From positions 1 through 44,142 of the forward strand of contig CAOKJE010000008.1 in assembly GCA_948468505.1 (NCBI GenBank): 44,142 nt of DNA, in the 5' to 3' direction. Of the stretch, positions 18,940 through 27,760 are shown one piece after another (position 1 is the first letter of the stretch; every line of letters starts with the position of its first letter). Origin of the DNA: an uncultured Clostridium sp. GTDB taxonomy: Bacteria; Bacillota; Clostridia; TANB77; CAG-508. The position numbers and the translations under genes are program-made. The notes beneath the pieces are model-generated. The model did not search any database. It saw nothing but the letters and a program-made list of their open reading frames with translations, and was not told the DNA's origin.

Positions 18940-19437
18940 ATGGGATACAATAGTTATTCTAGTTACTACAGCAGTTATCCAAGTGGTTATGGTGATATTT
19001 CTGCAGCAACAGCTACTACTTTAGTTGGTATTTTAATGGTTTATTTAGTAATCATTTTTGCAATTGTCATTCTTCAAATCATAGCTATGTGGAAGTTGTT
19101 TACAAAAGCAGGAGAAAAAGGATGGAAATCAATTATTCCAATATACAACTTTGTAATCTTATTTAAAATTTCTGGACTTTCTCCATGGTTACTTTTCGTA
19201 TACCTTGCAGCTATCATTCCATTTATTGGATGGATTGCACCAATTGCCTTAAATGCTGTTTTAGCTTATAAACTTGCTAAATCTTTCGGAAAAGATGGTG
19301 GTTGGGCTGTTGGTCTATACTTCTTACCATCCATTTTCTACATGATTTTAGCATTTGGTAAAGCTTCTTATGTTGGACCAGATGGTGAAATCAAAACAGT
19401 AGATGCAACAAATACAGATACAGAAAATAATGAATAA
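18940..19437 (+). CDS. DUF5684-type membrane protein
   Basis: 165 residues from the ATG at 18940 (AAAGGAGGATTTATT upstream); a longer in-frame reading from 18859 overlaps the promoter and is rejected. After a Ser/Tyr-rich N-terminus there are about four membrane segments, with WKLFTKAGEKGWKSIIPIYN between the first two, the hallmark of this small family. Function unknown. No in-frame CGG; TTC-GGA spans codons. Confidence 0.8.
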   Translation: MGYNSYSSYYSSYPSGYGDISAATATTLVGILMVYLVIIFAIVILQIIAMWKLFTKAGEKGWKSIIPIYNFVILFKISGLSPWLLFVYLAAIIPFIGWIAPIALNAVLAYKLAKSFGKDGGWAVGLYFLPSIFYMILAFGKASYVGPDGEIKTVDATNTDTENNE

Positions 19438-19448
19438 AAATGAAACAA

Positions 19449-19486
19449 AAGAAGGTTTTGACTTTTTATAGTCAAGACCTTCTTTT
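19449..19486. terminator. Bidirectional terminator
   Basis: AGAAGGTTTTGACT pairs with AGTCAAGACCTTCT, with A- and T-runs on either side, between the convergent DUF5684 and ispH genes; the ispH stop is inside it. Confidence 0.85.
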
Positions 19487-20326
19487 TAGATATGCTATTA
19501 CTTCTTCAATGCTTTCCTTCGGCGTAGAAGCACCAGCCATAACTCCTATTTTTTCTATGTTTTTTGGTATCGCTAATTCTTCTACCGTTTCTATTAAAAT
19601 TGTATTTTTGCAATTTTTCTTAGCTACTTCATATAGTTTTTTTGTATTTGAACTGTTTTTTCCTCCAATAATAATTATGTAGTCAACTTTTTTAGAAATT
19701 TCTTCTGTTTCTTTTTGCCTTAGTTCCGTTGTTCGGCAAATAGTATTTTTAACAACAAAATCAATATCCTTTGGCATTTTTTGTTGCAATGTTTCCTCTA
19801 TTTTTTGAAATCTTTCCAAACTATAGGTAGTCTGTGAAATTAATAGTAGTTTGTCTTTTTGTGATTTTTTGAAACTTTGGATGGCCTCTTCTAGTTCTTC
19901 TTCTTTTTCAAAAATGTAGTAATATTCTCCACAATGGCTTAAAGTCCCTATATTTTCTGGATGGTTTTTGGCTCCTAGTAAAAAGATAAAATATCCCTCT
20001 TTACTAAATTTTTCTGCTATTTTTTGTACTTTTAAAACATTAGGACATGTATAATCTTGAATTTTGATGTTCATTTTTTCTGCAATTTCATACACTTCTT
20101 TAGGAACACCATGTGCTCTAATTAAAACAGTTCCTTTCGCTTTTTCAATGGTTTCGATGCATTTTACTCCTAATTTTTCTAGTTTTTGAATTACTTGTTT
20201 GTTGTGTACAATCTCTCCTAAAGCACATATTGGTTCTTTTGTTTTATTAACCTCTTGCACAGCTCCCTCTACCGCTCTTTCTACGCCATAGCAAAAACCA
20301 GCTGTTTTTCCTACTATGATTTCCAT
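19472..20326 (-). CDS. ispH: 4-hydroxy-3-methylbut-2-enyl diphosphate reductase
   Basis: 284 residues of the LytB/IspH family, last step of the MEP isoprenoid pathway. The three 4Fe-4S cysteines are in GFCYGVERAV (Cys12), YTCPNVLKVQ (about 95) and NTICRTTELRQ (about 192). HG and HP motifs (RAHGVPK, NHPENIGT) are present. AAAGGAGC precedes the ATG. It follows ispG by 28 bases, so the last two MEP enzymes are co-transcribed. CGG strings here all span codons. Confidence 0.96.
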   Translation of the reverse strand: MEIIVGKTAGFCYGVERAVEGAVQEVNKTKEPICALGEIVHNKQVIQKLEKLGVKCIETIEKAKGTVLIRAHGVPKEVYEIAEKMNIKIQDYTCPNVLKVQKIAEKFSKEGYFIFLLGAKNHPENIGTLSHCGEYYYIFEKEEELEEAIQSFKKSQKDKLLLISQTTYSLERFQKIEETLQQKMPKDIDFVVKNTICRTTELRQKETEEISKKVDYIIIIGGKNSSNTKKLYEVAKKNCKNTILIETVEELAIPKNIEKIGVMAGASTPKESIEEVIAYLKRRS

Positions 20327-20354
20327 TTTTAATTGCTCCTTTATTTGCCTATAT

Positions 20355-21414
20355 CTATTTTATCATATTTTCAATTTCTTGTTTTAATTCTACTACCATG
20401 TCCTCTTGCTTAATTTTTCTTATAATTTCACCTTTTTTAAACAAAAGTCCTTCTCCGAATACCGCCCGAGCAATTCCAATATCAGCTTCTCTTGCCTCCC
20501 CTGGACCATTTACAGCACAGCCCATAACAGCAACTGTAATATCTTTGTTGATTGTTTGCAAAAACTGTTCCATTTCTTTGGCAATTGGAATTAAATCAAT
20601 TTGTGTCCTTCCACAGGTAGGACAAGCAATTAAGGTTGGTAGTTTATGATATAAATTACAATCTTTTAAAATTTCTTTTGCTACTTTAATTTCCTGAATA
20701 GGGTCAGCAGAAAGAGAAACACGAACTGTGTCTCCAATTCCTTGTTTTAGTAAAACACCTAATCCAATACTAGATTTAATAGTACCACTAAATTCTGTTC
20801 CTGCCTCTGTAATTCCCAAGTGTAATGGACATTCAAATTCTTTAGAAGCTGCTTGATAAGCTTCTATACATAGGTCTAAATTAGAGGCTTTTAGAGAAAT
20901 GGCATAATCGTAAAAATCTAAATCTTCTAATATCTTCACATGCTTTTTAGCACTTTCTATCATTGCTTTTGCTGTTGGTTTTCCATCTCTTTGTAATAAT
21001 TCCTTTTCTAAAGAACCACTATTTACACCAATTCGAATGGGAATATGATGTTTTTTGCAAGCTTCCACTACTGCTTTTACTTTTTCTTTAGAACCAATGT
21101 TTCCGAGGATTAATTCTAATTTTATCAACCCCTGCTTCAATTGCTTCTAAAGCTATTTCATGGTCAAAATGAATATCTGCAACAATGGGAATATGAATTT
21201 GTTTTTTTATCTCTTTAATCGCTTTTGCATCCTCTTTATCTAAGCAAGCTACTCTTATTATCTCACAACCTACTTTTTCTAAGTCTAAAATTTGTTTTAC
21301 TGTTTCAGGCACATTTTTTGTTTTGGTGTTGCACATTGATTGGATAACAACTTTATTTTGCCCTCCGATTGCAACATTTCCTACCATTATTTTTCTGGTT
21401 TTAGCTCTTTCCAT
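20355..21414 (-). CDS. ispG: 4-hydroxy-3-methylbut-2-en-1-yl diphosphate synthase, with four CGG recoding sites
   Basis: IspG makes HMBPP in the MEP pathway. Motifs are [21 protein letters not shown], the Fe-S cysteine regions [14 protein letters not shown] and [22 protein letters not shown]. The plain frame breaks at CGG 21105-21103; skipping the C gives [14 protein letters not shown], the family consensus. Downstream, three in-frame CGG sites (20468-20466, 20464-20462, 20457-20455) lie within 14 bases. The plain reading ARAVFGEG has no counterpart in IspG, whereas skipping all three C gives [16 protein letters not shown], the expected sequence. Three skips restore the original frame, so this would pass unnoticed in a normal ORF call. 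The product is about 351 residues. Confidence 0.94.
20455..20468 (-). other. Cluster of three CGGN recoding sites in ispG
   Basis: Read on the minus strand, GCT is followed by C-GGG-C-GGT-ATT-C-GGA-GAA. Each extra C stands exactly between codons, even inside what would otherwise be a run of five G. The result, Ala-Gly-Gly-Ile-Gly-Glu, matches the IspG family. Confidence 0.85.
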
Positions 21415-21461
21415 TTTTTATTATTTCCTTCCGCAAAAGATACTTATAATTATTTCAAATT

Positions 21462-22371
21462 TTAGTTCATTGTAACAGAACCAATAATACTATTAATATC
21501 TTGGATATCATGTTTTTTCATATAGTCTTCAATACCTGTAACAGTTTCTACACTAGTATAAGGACTCATAAAATTTCCAGCACCAATCGAAATAGCAGTT
21601 GCTCCTGCTAACATAAACTCGATGGCATCCTCTCCATTTACAATTCCACCCATTCCTAAAACAGGAATTTTAACAGCTTGTGCCACTTGATAAACCATAC
21701 GAACAGCTACTGGACGAATGGCCGGACCAGAAAGTCCGTCCTGTGTTATTGGCAAGAACTGGTCTTTTTTTATCAACATCAATCTTCATTCCAAGTAAAG
21801 TATTAATCAAAGAAACGCCATCTGCTCCTGCATCTTCTACCGCTTTTGCAATGGATGCAATATCTGTAACATTTGGTGTTAGTTTTACAATTAATGGTTT
21901 ATCTAATACTTTTCTCACCTCTTGAGTTACTTGTTTTACCCCCTCATAGGTGTTTCCAAATGCCATACAGCCCGCCTTTACATTAGGGCAAGATAAATTC
22001 AATTCTACGCCATCAATATCTAAAGTGTTTAATACTTTGCAAAGTTCTACATATTCTTCGATACTACTTCCACAAGCGTTTACTATAATTGCCGTATCAA
22101 ATTTTCTAAGAAATGGTAAATCATTTTGTGCAAAATATTCTACTCCTGGATTTTGTAATCCTATGCTGTTTAGCATACCACTTGGAGTTTCACAAACTCT
22201 AGATGGTTTGTTCCCACTTCTAGGTTTTAAGGATGTTCCTTTTGTGATAATTCCTCCTAGTTTGCTTAGGTCAAAAAAGTTGCTAAATTCTCTTCCATAC
22301 CCAAAGGTTCCTGATGCTACTGTTACTGGGTTTTTCATTTTTATTCCTGCTAAGTTTACTTCTGTTTTCAT
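21462..22371 (-). CDS. pyrD: Dihydroorotate dehydrogenase B (NAD+), catalytic subunit, with one CGG recoding site
   Basis: About 302 residues, class 1B PyrD with FMN. Motifs are VASGTFGYG, ITKGTSLKPR, LNSIGLQNPG, the active-site Cys region ELNLSCPNVKAG, and GMGGIVNGEDAIEFMLAGA. The frame breaks at the in-frame CGG at 21738-21736. Skipping the C gives NNTGGLSGPAIRPVAVRMVYQ, the invariant Gly-Gly-Leu-Ser-Gly motif. It follows pyrK, its electron-transfer partner. Two other CGG strings (CCG-GCC, GCG-GGC) span codons. Confidence 0.95.
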
Positions 22372-22448
22372 TTCTTCCTCCTTTAATTATATGATTGAGT
22401 TTCCGTTTTCTTGTTTTTATAGAATGAGCTTTAATAAACTAAACTGTG

Positions 22449-23241
22449 CTATATCTCTACATCTTTTGCATTAAACACAGGCCCTGCTTTACAAACATGT
22501 AAGTATTGTGGTGCATCAACTGAACTTTTTGCTGTCTTTACAGCACAACCCAAGCACACACCTAAGCCACATGCCATCTTTTCTTCCAAAGAAATTTGAC
22601 ATGGTATCTCTTTTTCCATAGCTAGTTTTTGAACAGCCTTTAACATCGGTAATGGTCCGCAAGCATAGATGCTATCTACTTTTCCGAGCCTTTATATCTT
22701 CTTCTAAATAATGAATCGCAAAGCCTTGTTTTGCATAGCTTCCATCGTCTGTTGTTAAGACAAGTTCATTTGATACGTTTTGGAATTCTTCCTCTAAAAC
22801 AACAAAGTCTTTACTTCTAAACCCTAAATAAGTAGTAACATTTTTGTTATCACTTTTAGCACACTTAGCTAGTTCATATAATGGAAATACACCAATTCCT
22901 CCACCTATAATTGCTAAATTTTGATAATCTTCATATTTAAAAGTTCCATATCCTAATGGTCCGATTATATCAATTTCTTTTCCTTCTTCTTGTTTCGCTA
23001 AAATTTGAGTTCCTTTTCCTTTCACTTGAAAGATAAATTCCAAAATACCATTTTCTTTATCCATGTTATAAATACTAATCGGCCTTCTTAAAAAAGGCTC
23101 TGTTGTTTGGCTTACTCTTATTTCGATAAAATTTCCTGGTTTTGCTGTGTTTACAATGCTTGGCGCTTTTACACTAAATTTAAATATGTCTGGCTTTAAT
23201 TGTTCTTTTCTAACTAATTTTGCAAATATTTGCTCTGCCAT
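22449..23241 (-). CDS. pyrK: Dihydroorotate dehydrogenase electron transfer subunit, with one CGG recoding site
   Basis: About 263 residues. FAD domain with RRPISIYN, NAD domain with LAIIGGGIGVFPLYELAK, and a C-terminal [2Fe-2S] site (CGLGVCLGC plus a Cys near the end). PyrK passes electrons from PyrD to NAD+. The frame breaks at the in-frame CGG at 22686-22684. Skipping the C gives DIKAGKVDSIYACGPLPML, joining the halves with the diagnostic YACGP motif. Adjacent to pyrD. Confidence 0.94.
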
Positions 23242-23324
23242 GATTTTTCCTCCTTTTATTTTTTGTTTTTATAGTTATTTACAGCTACTTTTGTTGTTCA
23301 AGATGTTTGGTTGGCTCCATTATT

Positions 23325-23379
23325 CCTGTCCCAAAATACGACAAAAGGGGTATGATGGTGCCTGTCCCAGAACACGACA
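23325..23379. repeat. Short CCTGTCCCA direct repeats
   Basis: Two 19-base copies (23325-23343 and 23361-23379) differ at two positions, with core CCTGTCCCA. They lie between pyrF and pyrK and resemble REP remnants of the GGGACAGG type. Confidence 0.5.
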
Positions 23380-23389
23380 CAACAATAAC

Positions 23390-24316
23390 TTATCCATTAA
23401 TGGCTTGATTTAACTCATCTCTCATACGCAAAGCTTCTGCTCTAGTAGCTTTAGCATAATCCTCTTCTGAAAAATTGTCTTTCCATCTATCAGCTTTATA
23501 GGCACACATTAAGCTTCTTGAAGCATTTACAATTCCGCCTAATTGGTTTTTGTCAAAACCTAAAGCGATGTCACTTGCTTTTCCTCCTTGCGCACCGTAA
23601 CCTGGAATTAGAAAATAAGTATGTGGTGCTACTTTTCTAATTTGTTCTAATTGTTCTGGATAAGTTGCTCCTACTACTGCTGCAATACTACTATAACCGT
23701 TTTCTCCTTGTAACTCTTCTCCCCATTTTTCTACCAATTCTGCTACTTGGGTATAGACTTCTTTTTGGTTTTCTAGTTTTAAGTCTTGTAGTTCTCCTGA
23801 AGATGGATTTGAGGTTTTTACTAATACAAAAATTCCTTTATTGTATTTTTTACAATCTTCTATAAATGGTTTTACGCAATCGGTTCCCATATAAGGATTA
23901 ACAGTTATAAAGTCCACATTATAAATTGCTTCTTCATTTTTGCCGATTGGTGTTTTTCCTAAAAAAGCATTTGAATAGCCTGCTGCTGTTGAGCCAATGT
24001 CTCCTCTTTTGCTATCTGCAATTACTATCATTCCTTTTTGTTTAGCATAATTGCAGGTTTCTTTAAAGGCTTCCATTCCTGGTATACCGAACATTTCGTA
24101 AAAAGCAATTTGTGGTTTTATTGCTGGTATAATGTCATATGTCGCATCGATTAAAGCTTTATTGTATTCTATGATTGCTTTTGCTGCTCCCTCTAAATTT
24201 TGTTCATATTTACTAGTTACACAGGTAGGTAACATTTCATATCTTGGGTCTAATCCCATTACGGTTGGATTGTTAGTTTCTTTAATTTTTTCAATTAATT
24301 GATCGATTGCCTTCAT
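23390..24316 (-). CDS. pyrF: Orotidine 5'-phosphate decarboxylase (type 2)
   Basis: About 308 residues from ATG 24316. The type 2 OMP decarboxylase signature is clear: TVMGLDPRYEMLP, IAFYEMFGIPG, IVIADSKRGDIGSTAAGYSNA (catalytic Asp-Lys-Asp) and FLIPGYGAQGGKASD. Last step of UMP synthesis. The ATG overlaps the stop of the upstream ArsC-like gene (ATGA), which implies translational coupling. CGG strings all span codons. Confidence 0.96.
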   Translation of the reverse strand: MKAIDQLIEKIKETNNPTVMGLDPRYEMLPTCVTSKYEQNLEGAAKAIIEYNKALIDATYDIIPAIKPQIAFYEMFGIPGMEAFKETCNYAKQKGMIVIADSKRGDIGSTAAGYSNAFLGKTPIGKNEEAIYNVDFITVNPYMGTDCVKPFIEDCKKYNKGIFVLVKTSNPSSGELQDLKLENQKEVYTQVAELVEKWGEELQGENGYSSIAAVVGATYPEQLEQIRKVAPHTYFLIPGYGAQGGKASDIALGFDKNQLGGIVNASRSLMCAYKADRWKDNFSEEDYAKATRAEALRMRDELNQAING

Positions 24317-24666
24317 TTTATTTCTCTCCATTCTTTTTCTTTAAATCCTACTAAAATTTGTTTATCACTTATCAATAGCGGTCTTTTGATTAACATTCCA
24401 TTGGATGCTAATAATTCTAACTTTTCTTCTTTTGTCATAGATGGTAGTTTTTCTTTTAAGTTTAGTTCTTTGTAAACTAAGCCACTTGTATTAAAGAAGT
24501 TTTTTGTTTTTAGCTCGCTTTGTTCAATCCATGTTCTTAGTTCTTCTTTGGTTGGTGTGTTTTCTACAATGTGCCTTTCTTCAAATGAAATTTTGTTGTT
24601 TTCTAAAAACTTTCTTGCTTTTTGACAAGTAGAGCATTTGGGATACCATATCAATAAATTTTTCAT
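24313..24666 (-). CDS. ArsC/Spx-family thioredoxin-like protein
   Basis: 117 residues. WYPKCSTCQKARKFL holds the CxxC of the ArsC/Spx/YffB family near residues 12-15, and the C-terminal LLISDKQILVGFKEKEW is typical of the Spx-like subgroup. Whether it reduces a substrate or regulates RNA polymerase cannot be told. It lies inside the pyrimidine operon. Confidence 0.85.
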   Translation of the reverse strand: MKNLLIWYPKCSTCQKARKFLENNKISFEERHIVENTPTKEELRTWIEQSELKTKNFFNTSGLVYKELNLKEKLPSMTKEEKLELLASNGMLIKRPLLISDKQILVGFKEKEWREIK

Positions 24667-24685
24667 ATTAGCTTCATCCTTTCTT

Positions 24686-25468
24686 TCATTCGTCTATATG
24701 AAGTCTTTTTACTGCTACTGCTTTTCCTGTAATTTCGTCAATATCGAAAATACATCCATTTATCATGATTTCATTTTTTGACATGATGTCTTCTACTGGC
24801 TTATCTTCAAGGTATCTTCTAATTGAGTTTTCTACATCACATCCAAGGTCTGAAAGACATGCTCCTGTCATTCCAATATCAGTAATAAAGGCTGAACCTT
24901 TTGGCATAATAATTTCGTCAGCTGTTTGCACATGGGTATGAGTTCCATAGACAGCACTCACTTTTCCATCTAAAAAATATCCCATATTGAACTTTTCACC
25001 AGTAGATTGAGCATGAAAGTCGACCATTATAATTTTTATATCCTCTTTTGCTTCTTCTAAAATTTCTTGAACTGTTGTAAATGGATTGTTGGAATAGTAA
25101 ACTCCTTCCATCATTCTTCTACCGATTAAGTTAATCACTAATACTTTCGTGTTTTCTTTTTGTATGATGGTATAACCTTTACCTGGTGTTCCCTTTGTTA
25201 TATTAGCTGGTCTTATAATTTTTTCGCTATCGATAAAATCATAGATTTCTTCGTTTCCCCATGTATGATTTCCCATTGTCACAACATCTACACCTGCTGT
25301 TATTATCTTATCAAATAATTCTTTTGCTAAGCCATTTCCATTAGAAGCATTTTCTCCATTTGCTATGGTAAAATCTATTTTGTTTTCTTTTATTATTTCT
25401 GGTAATTTGATAGTTAGTTTTTCTACTGCCCTTTCGCTTACAATATCGCCTATTGCCAATATTTTCAT
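24686..25468 (-). CDS. ymdB: YmdB-family metallophosphoesterase
   Basis: 260 residues of the TIGR00282 family. Metal-binding motifs are AIGDIV, IANGENASNG, TMGNHTWGN, DFHAQST and YGTHTHVQTAD. In Bacillus YmdB is a 2',3'-cyclic nucleotide phosphodiesterase affecting biofilm and sporulation. Here it is placed between pyrC and the ArsC-like gene. AAGGGAGAAG precedes the ATG. Ends with TGA. Confidence 0.93.
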   Translation of the reverse strand: MKILAIGDIVSERAVEKLTIKLPEIIKENKIDFTIANGENASNGNGLAKELFDKIITAGVDVVTMGNHTWGNEEIYDFIDSEKIIRPANITKGTPGKGYTIIQKENTKVLVINLIGRRMMEGVYYSNNPFTTVQEILEEAKEDIKIIMVDFHAQSTGEKFNMGYFLDGKVSAVYGTHTHVQTADEIIMPKGSAFITDIGMTGACLSDLGCDVENSIRRYLEDKPVEDIMSKNEIMINGCIFDIDEITGKAVAVKRLHIDE

Positions 25469-25485
25469 TTTTTCTTCTCCCTTTC

Positions 25486-26763
25486 TTAAATCCCTTTTTG
25501 GTAAACCACCTTTCCATTTACAATGGTATATTGAACTCTTCCTTTTAATTCTTTGCCAATGAATGGACTATTTTTAGATTTTGATACAATCATATCTTTT
25601 GTGTAGGTATAAGTTTCATTTGGGTCAAAAATAGTAATGTCTGCTATTTTTCCTTCTTCAATAGTTCCTCTGTCTATATGTAGCAATTTTGCTGGGTTAT
25701 ATGAAGTTAATCTTACTAAATCTAAATAGGTTAAATCACCAGTATCAACTAAATTCATGATTTCTGCTGGTAGAGCTGTTTCAAACCCTATAATTCCATT
25801 TGGTGCAGTAGCTAGTCCTTTATTCTTTTCTTCCTCTGCGTGTGGTGCATGGTCTGTTATGATGGCATCTATGGTTCCTTCTTTTAATCCTTCTATGATG
25901 GCTTGTCTGTCTTTTTCTTCTCTTAATGGTGGGTTCATTTTAGCATTTACACCTGATTTTATGACTTCGTCTACAGTAAAAGTAAAGTAATGTGGACAGG
26001 TTTCACATGTGATTTTTACGCCTCTTTTTTTGGCGTCTCTTACCATATTTTTGGTTGTTTTTGTACTGATGTGACAAATGTGTGCTCTTACGCCATTCGT
26101 TTCTGAAATTACAATTTCTCTTGCTGCCATAATTTCTTCTGCTTCTGGTAACACACCATCTACTCCTAGTTCGTCTGCTACTTTTCCAGCGTTGATGGCT
26201 CCAGCTGCGACTGTCTTTTCTTCGCAGTGTGATGCTACAAAGGTTCCTAGTTTGTCTGCTTCTATGATTGCTTCTCTCATTATTTTGCTGTTTACAACTG
26301 GCATTCCATCATCCGAAAAAGCAATGGCTCCTGCTTGTTTTAATTCTTCAAAGTTTACTAGTTCTTCTCCCTTTTCTCCTTTGGATACAGAAGCATAAGG
26401 AAGTACATTACATAAGTTTACTCGTTTTGCTTCGTCAATGATTTTTTGCAAAACAATAGCGCTATCTGGAGTTGGTTTTGTATTTGGCATAGGACAAATT
26501 GTAGTAAAACCACCACAAACGGCGCTTTTGCTACCTGTTTCGATTGTTTCTTTATGTTCAAAGCCAGGCTCTCTTAGGTGGCAATGCATATCAATCATTC
26601 CAGGTATGATATTAAAATTGGTGCAGTCAATTGTTTTGTCTGCTGTTTCTTCGATTTTATCTCCTATTTTTTTGATTTTGTCGTCTTCTATTAAGATGTC
26701 TTTTTTTTCAAATGTGTTTGTTTTGTAGTCAATTAGCGTTCCGTTTTTTAGTAATAGTTTCAT
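25486..26763 (-). CDS. pyrC: Dihydroorotase
   Basis: 425 residues of the type I (PyrC/allantoinase-like) amidohydrolases. DMHCHLREPG carries the first zinc ligands, HICHISTK and SHCEEK further ones, and ITDHAPH the catalytic Asp. Forms dihydroorotate from carbamoyl aspartate. AGGAGGG precedes the ATG. It is the first pyr gene in this minus-strand run. Confidence 0.97.
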   Translation of the reverse strand: MKLLLKNGTLIDYKTNTFEKKDILIEDDKIKKIGDKIEETADKTIDCTNFNIIPGMIDMHCHLREPGFEHKETIETGSKSAVCGGFTTICPMPNTKPTPDSAIVLQKIIDEAKRVNLCNVLPYASVSKGEKGEELVNFEELKQAGAIAFSDDGMPVVNSKIMREAIIEADKLGTFVASHCEEKTVAAGAINAGKVADELGVDGVLPEAEEIMAAREIVISETNGVRAHICHISTKTTKNMVRDAKKRGVKITCETCPHYFTFTVDEVIKSGVNAKMNPPLREEKDRQAIIEGLKEGTIDAIITDHAPHAEEEKNKGLATAPNGIIGFETALPAEIMNLVDTGDLTYLDLVRLTSYNPAKLLHIDRGTIEEGKIADITIFDPNETYTYTKDMIVSKSKNSPFIGKELKGRVQYTIVNGKVVYQKGI

Positions 26764-26847
26764 GGTTTTCCCTCCTATTTTTTCTTTTCCCTCATTTTAT
26801 CATTTTTTTTGACTGATAGCAATATCTTTTGACAAAAAAACAGAGTA

Positions 26848-27645
26848 TTATTTAAGTAATTTTTTATTAGTTTCTGTTAATATCTCCATTTGAGAAATAG
26901 CAATTTGGTTTAATTTAATAAGTCTTTCAGATTGTTTTTTACCCTCATTTATATATATTGAATTTACATTTTCCAAATTAGCTAAACAGATTAGTTCATT
27001 TATATTTGCATAATCTCTTATATTTCCTTGCTTATCTGGATTTTTGTCTCTCCATTGTTTTGCAGTCATTCCAAATAATGCCATATTTAAAACATCTGCT
27101 TCTTCTGCATAAACAATGCTTGTTTCATATTTAGTGAGCTCTTTAGGAATTAAATTTTTCTTTATTGCATCAGTATGTATTTTATAATTTATTTTTGATA
27201 ATTCTCTTTTTGCATCCCAACCTAATTGTTTTTGTTCTTCTGCTTTTAGTCTTTCAAATTCTTTGATTAAAAGTAATTTAAATTTCGGACTTATCCACAT
27301 ACCAAATTCAAAAGCAATATCCTTATGTGCATAAGTTCCACCATATCGACCTGTTTTTGCGATAATACCTATGCTATTTGTTTTATTAACCCATTCTTTA
27401 ACACTTATTTTATAACTATTTAATCCTGCTTGACTTTTAATTATGGCGAATTCGCCATAATTAAAATTAGGATTATGCAACTCTTCCCAAATTCCTAAAA
27501 ATTCTATTGTATTCCTATTTCTTAACCAATCTGAAATAAAGAAATCTCCATCTTTTGACTTAAGCATATCAGTTAATGAAATGTAATCTTCATTATTCGT
27601 ATTATAATATGTAATTTTTGTGTCTAGAACATTTAATTCTTTCAT
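26848..27645 (-). CDS. KilA-N domain protein
   Basis: About 265 residues if begun at the ATG 27645; an in-frame TTG at 27699 would add 18 residues, and neither has a strong ribosome binding site. The KilA-N core is around TGRYGGTYAHKDIAFEFGMWISPKFKLLLIKEF. Such proteins are common in phages and mobile DNA and bind DNA. The C-terminal part is a helical, Lys/Glu-rich segment. The gene contains a perfect 32-bp palindrome (27435-27466). Probably a phage-derived accessory gene beside the pyr operon. Confidence 0.8.
   Translation of the reverse strand: MKELNVLDTKITYYNTNNEDYISLTDMLKSKDGDFFISDWLRNRNTIEFLGIWEELHNPNFNYGEFAIIKSQAGLNSYKISVKEWVNKTNSIGIIAKTGRYGGTYAHKDIAFEFGMWISPKFKLLLIKEFERLKAEEQKQLGWDAKRELSKINYKIHTDAIKKNLIPKELTKYETSIVYAEEADVLNMALFGMTAKQWRDKNPDKQGNIRDYANINELICLANLENVNSIYINEGKKQSERLIKLNQIAISQMEILTETNKKLLK
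27435..27466. repeat. Perfect 32-bp palindrome inside the KilA-N gene
   Basis: Half-site TTTTAATTATGGCGAA meets its exact complement at the GAATTC centre (27450/27451). No loop. Confidence 0.85.
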
Positions 27646-27699
27646 AACGAACAAGTTATGCCAAAAACCCTCTTGACCAAAATAAATTTTTTCTTCCAA

Positions 27700-27728
27700 T
27701 TGACAAAATCCCTTTTTTTATTTAAAAT
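27700..27728 (+). promoter_or_regulatory. Promoter of the pyrE-like gene
   Basis: TTGACA (27700-27705), a 17-base spacer, TAAAAT (27723-27728), 32 bases before the ATG. Confidence 0.7.
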
Positions 27729-27760
27729 AGTCCTAGAAATAAATTTAAGGAGGAACCAAT

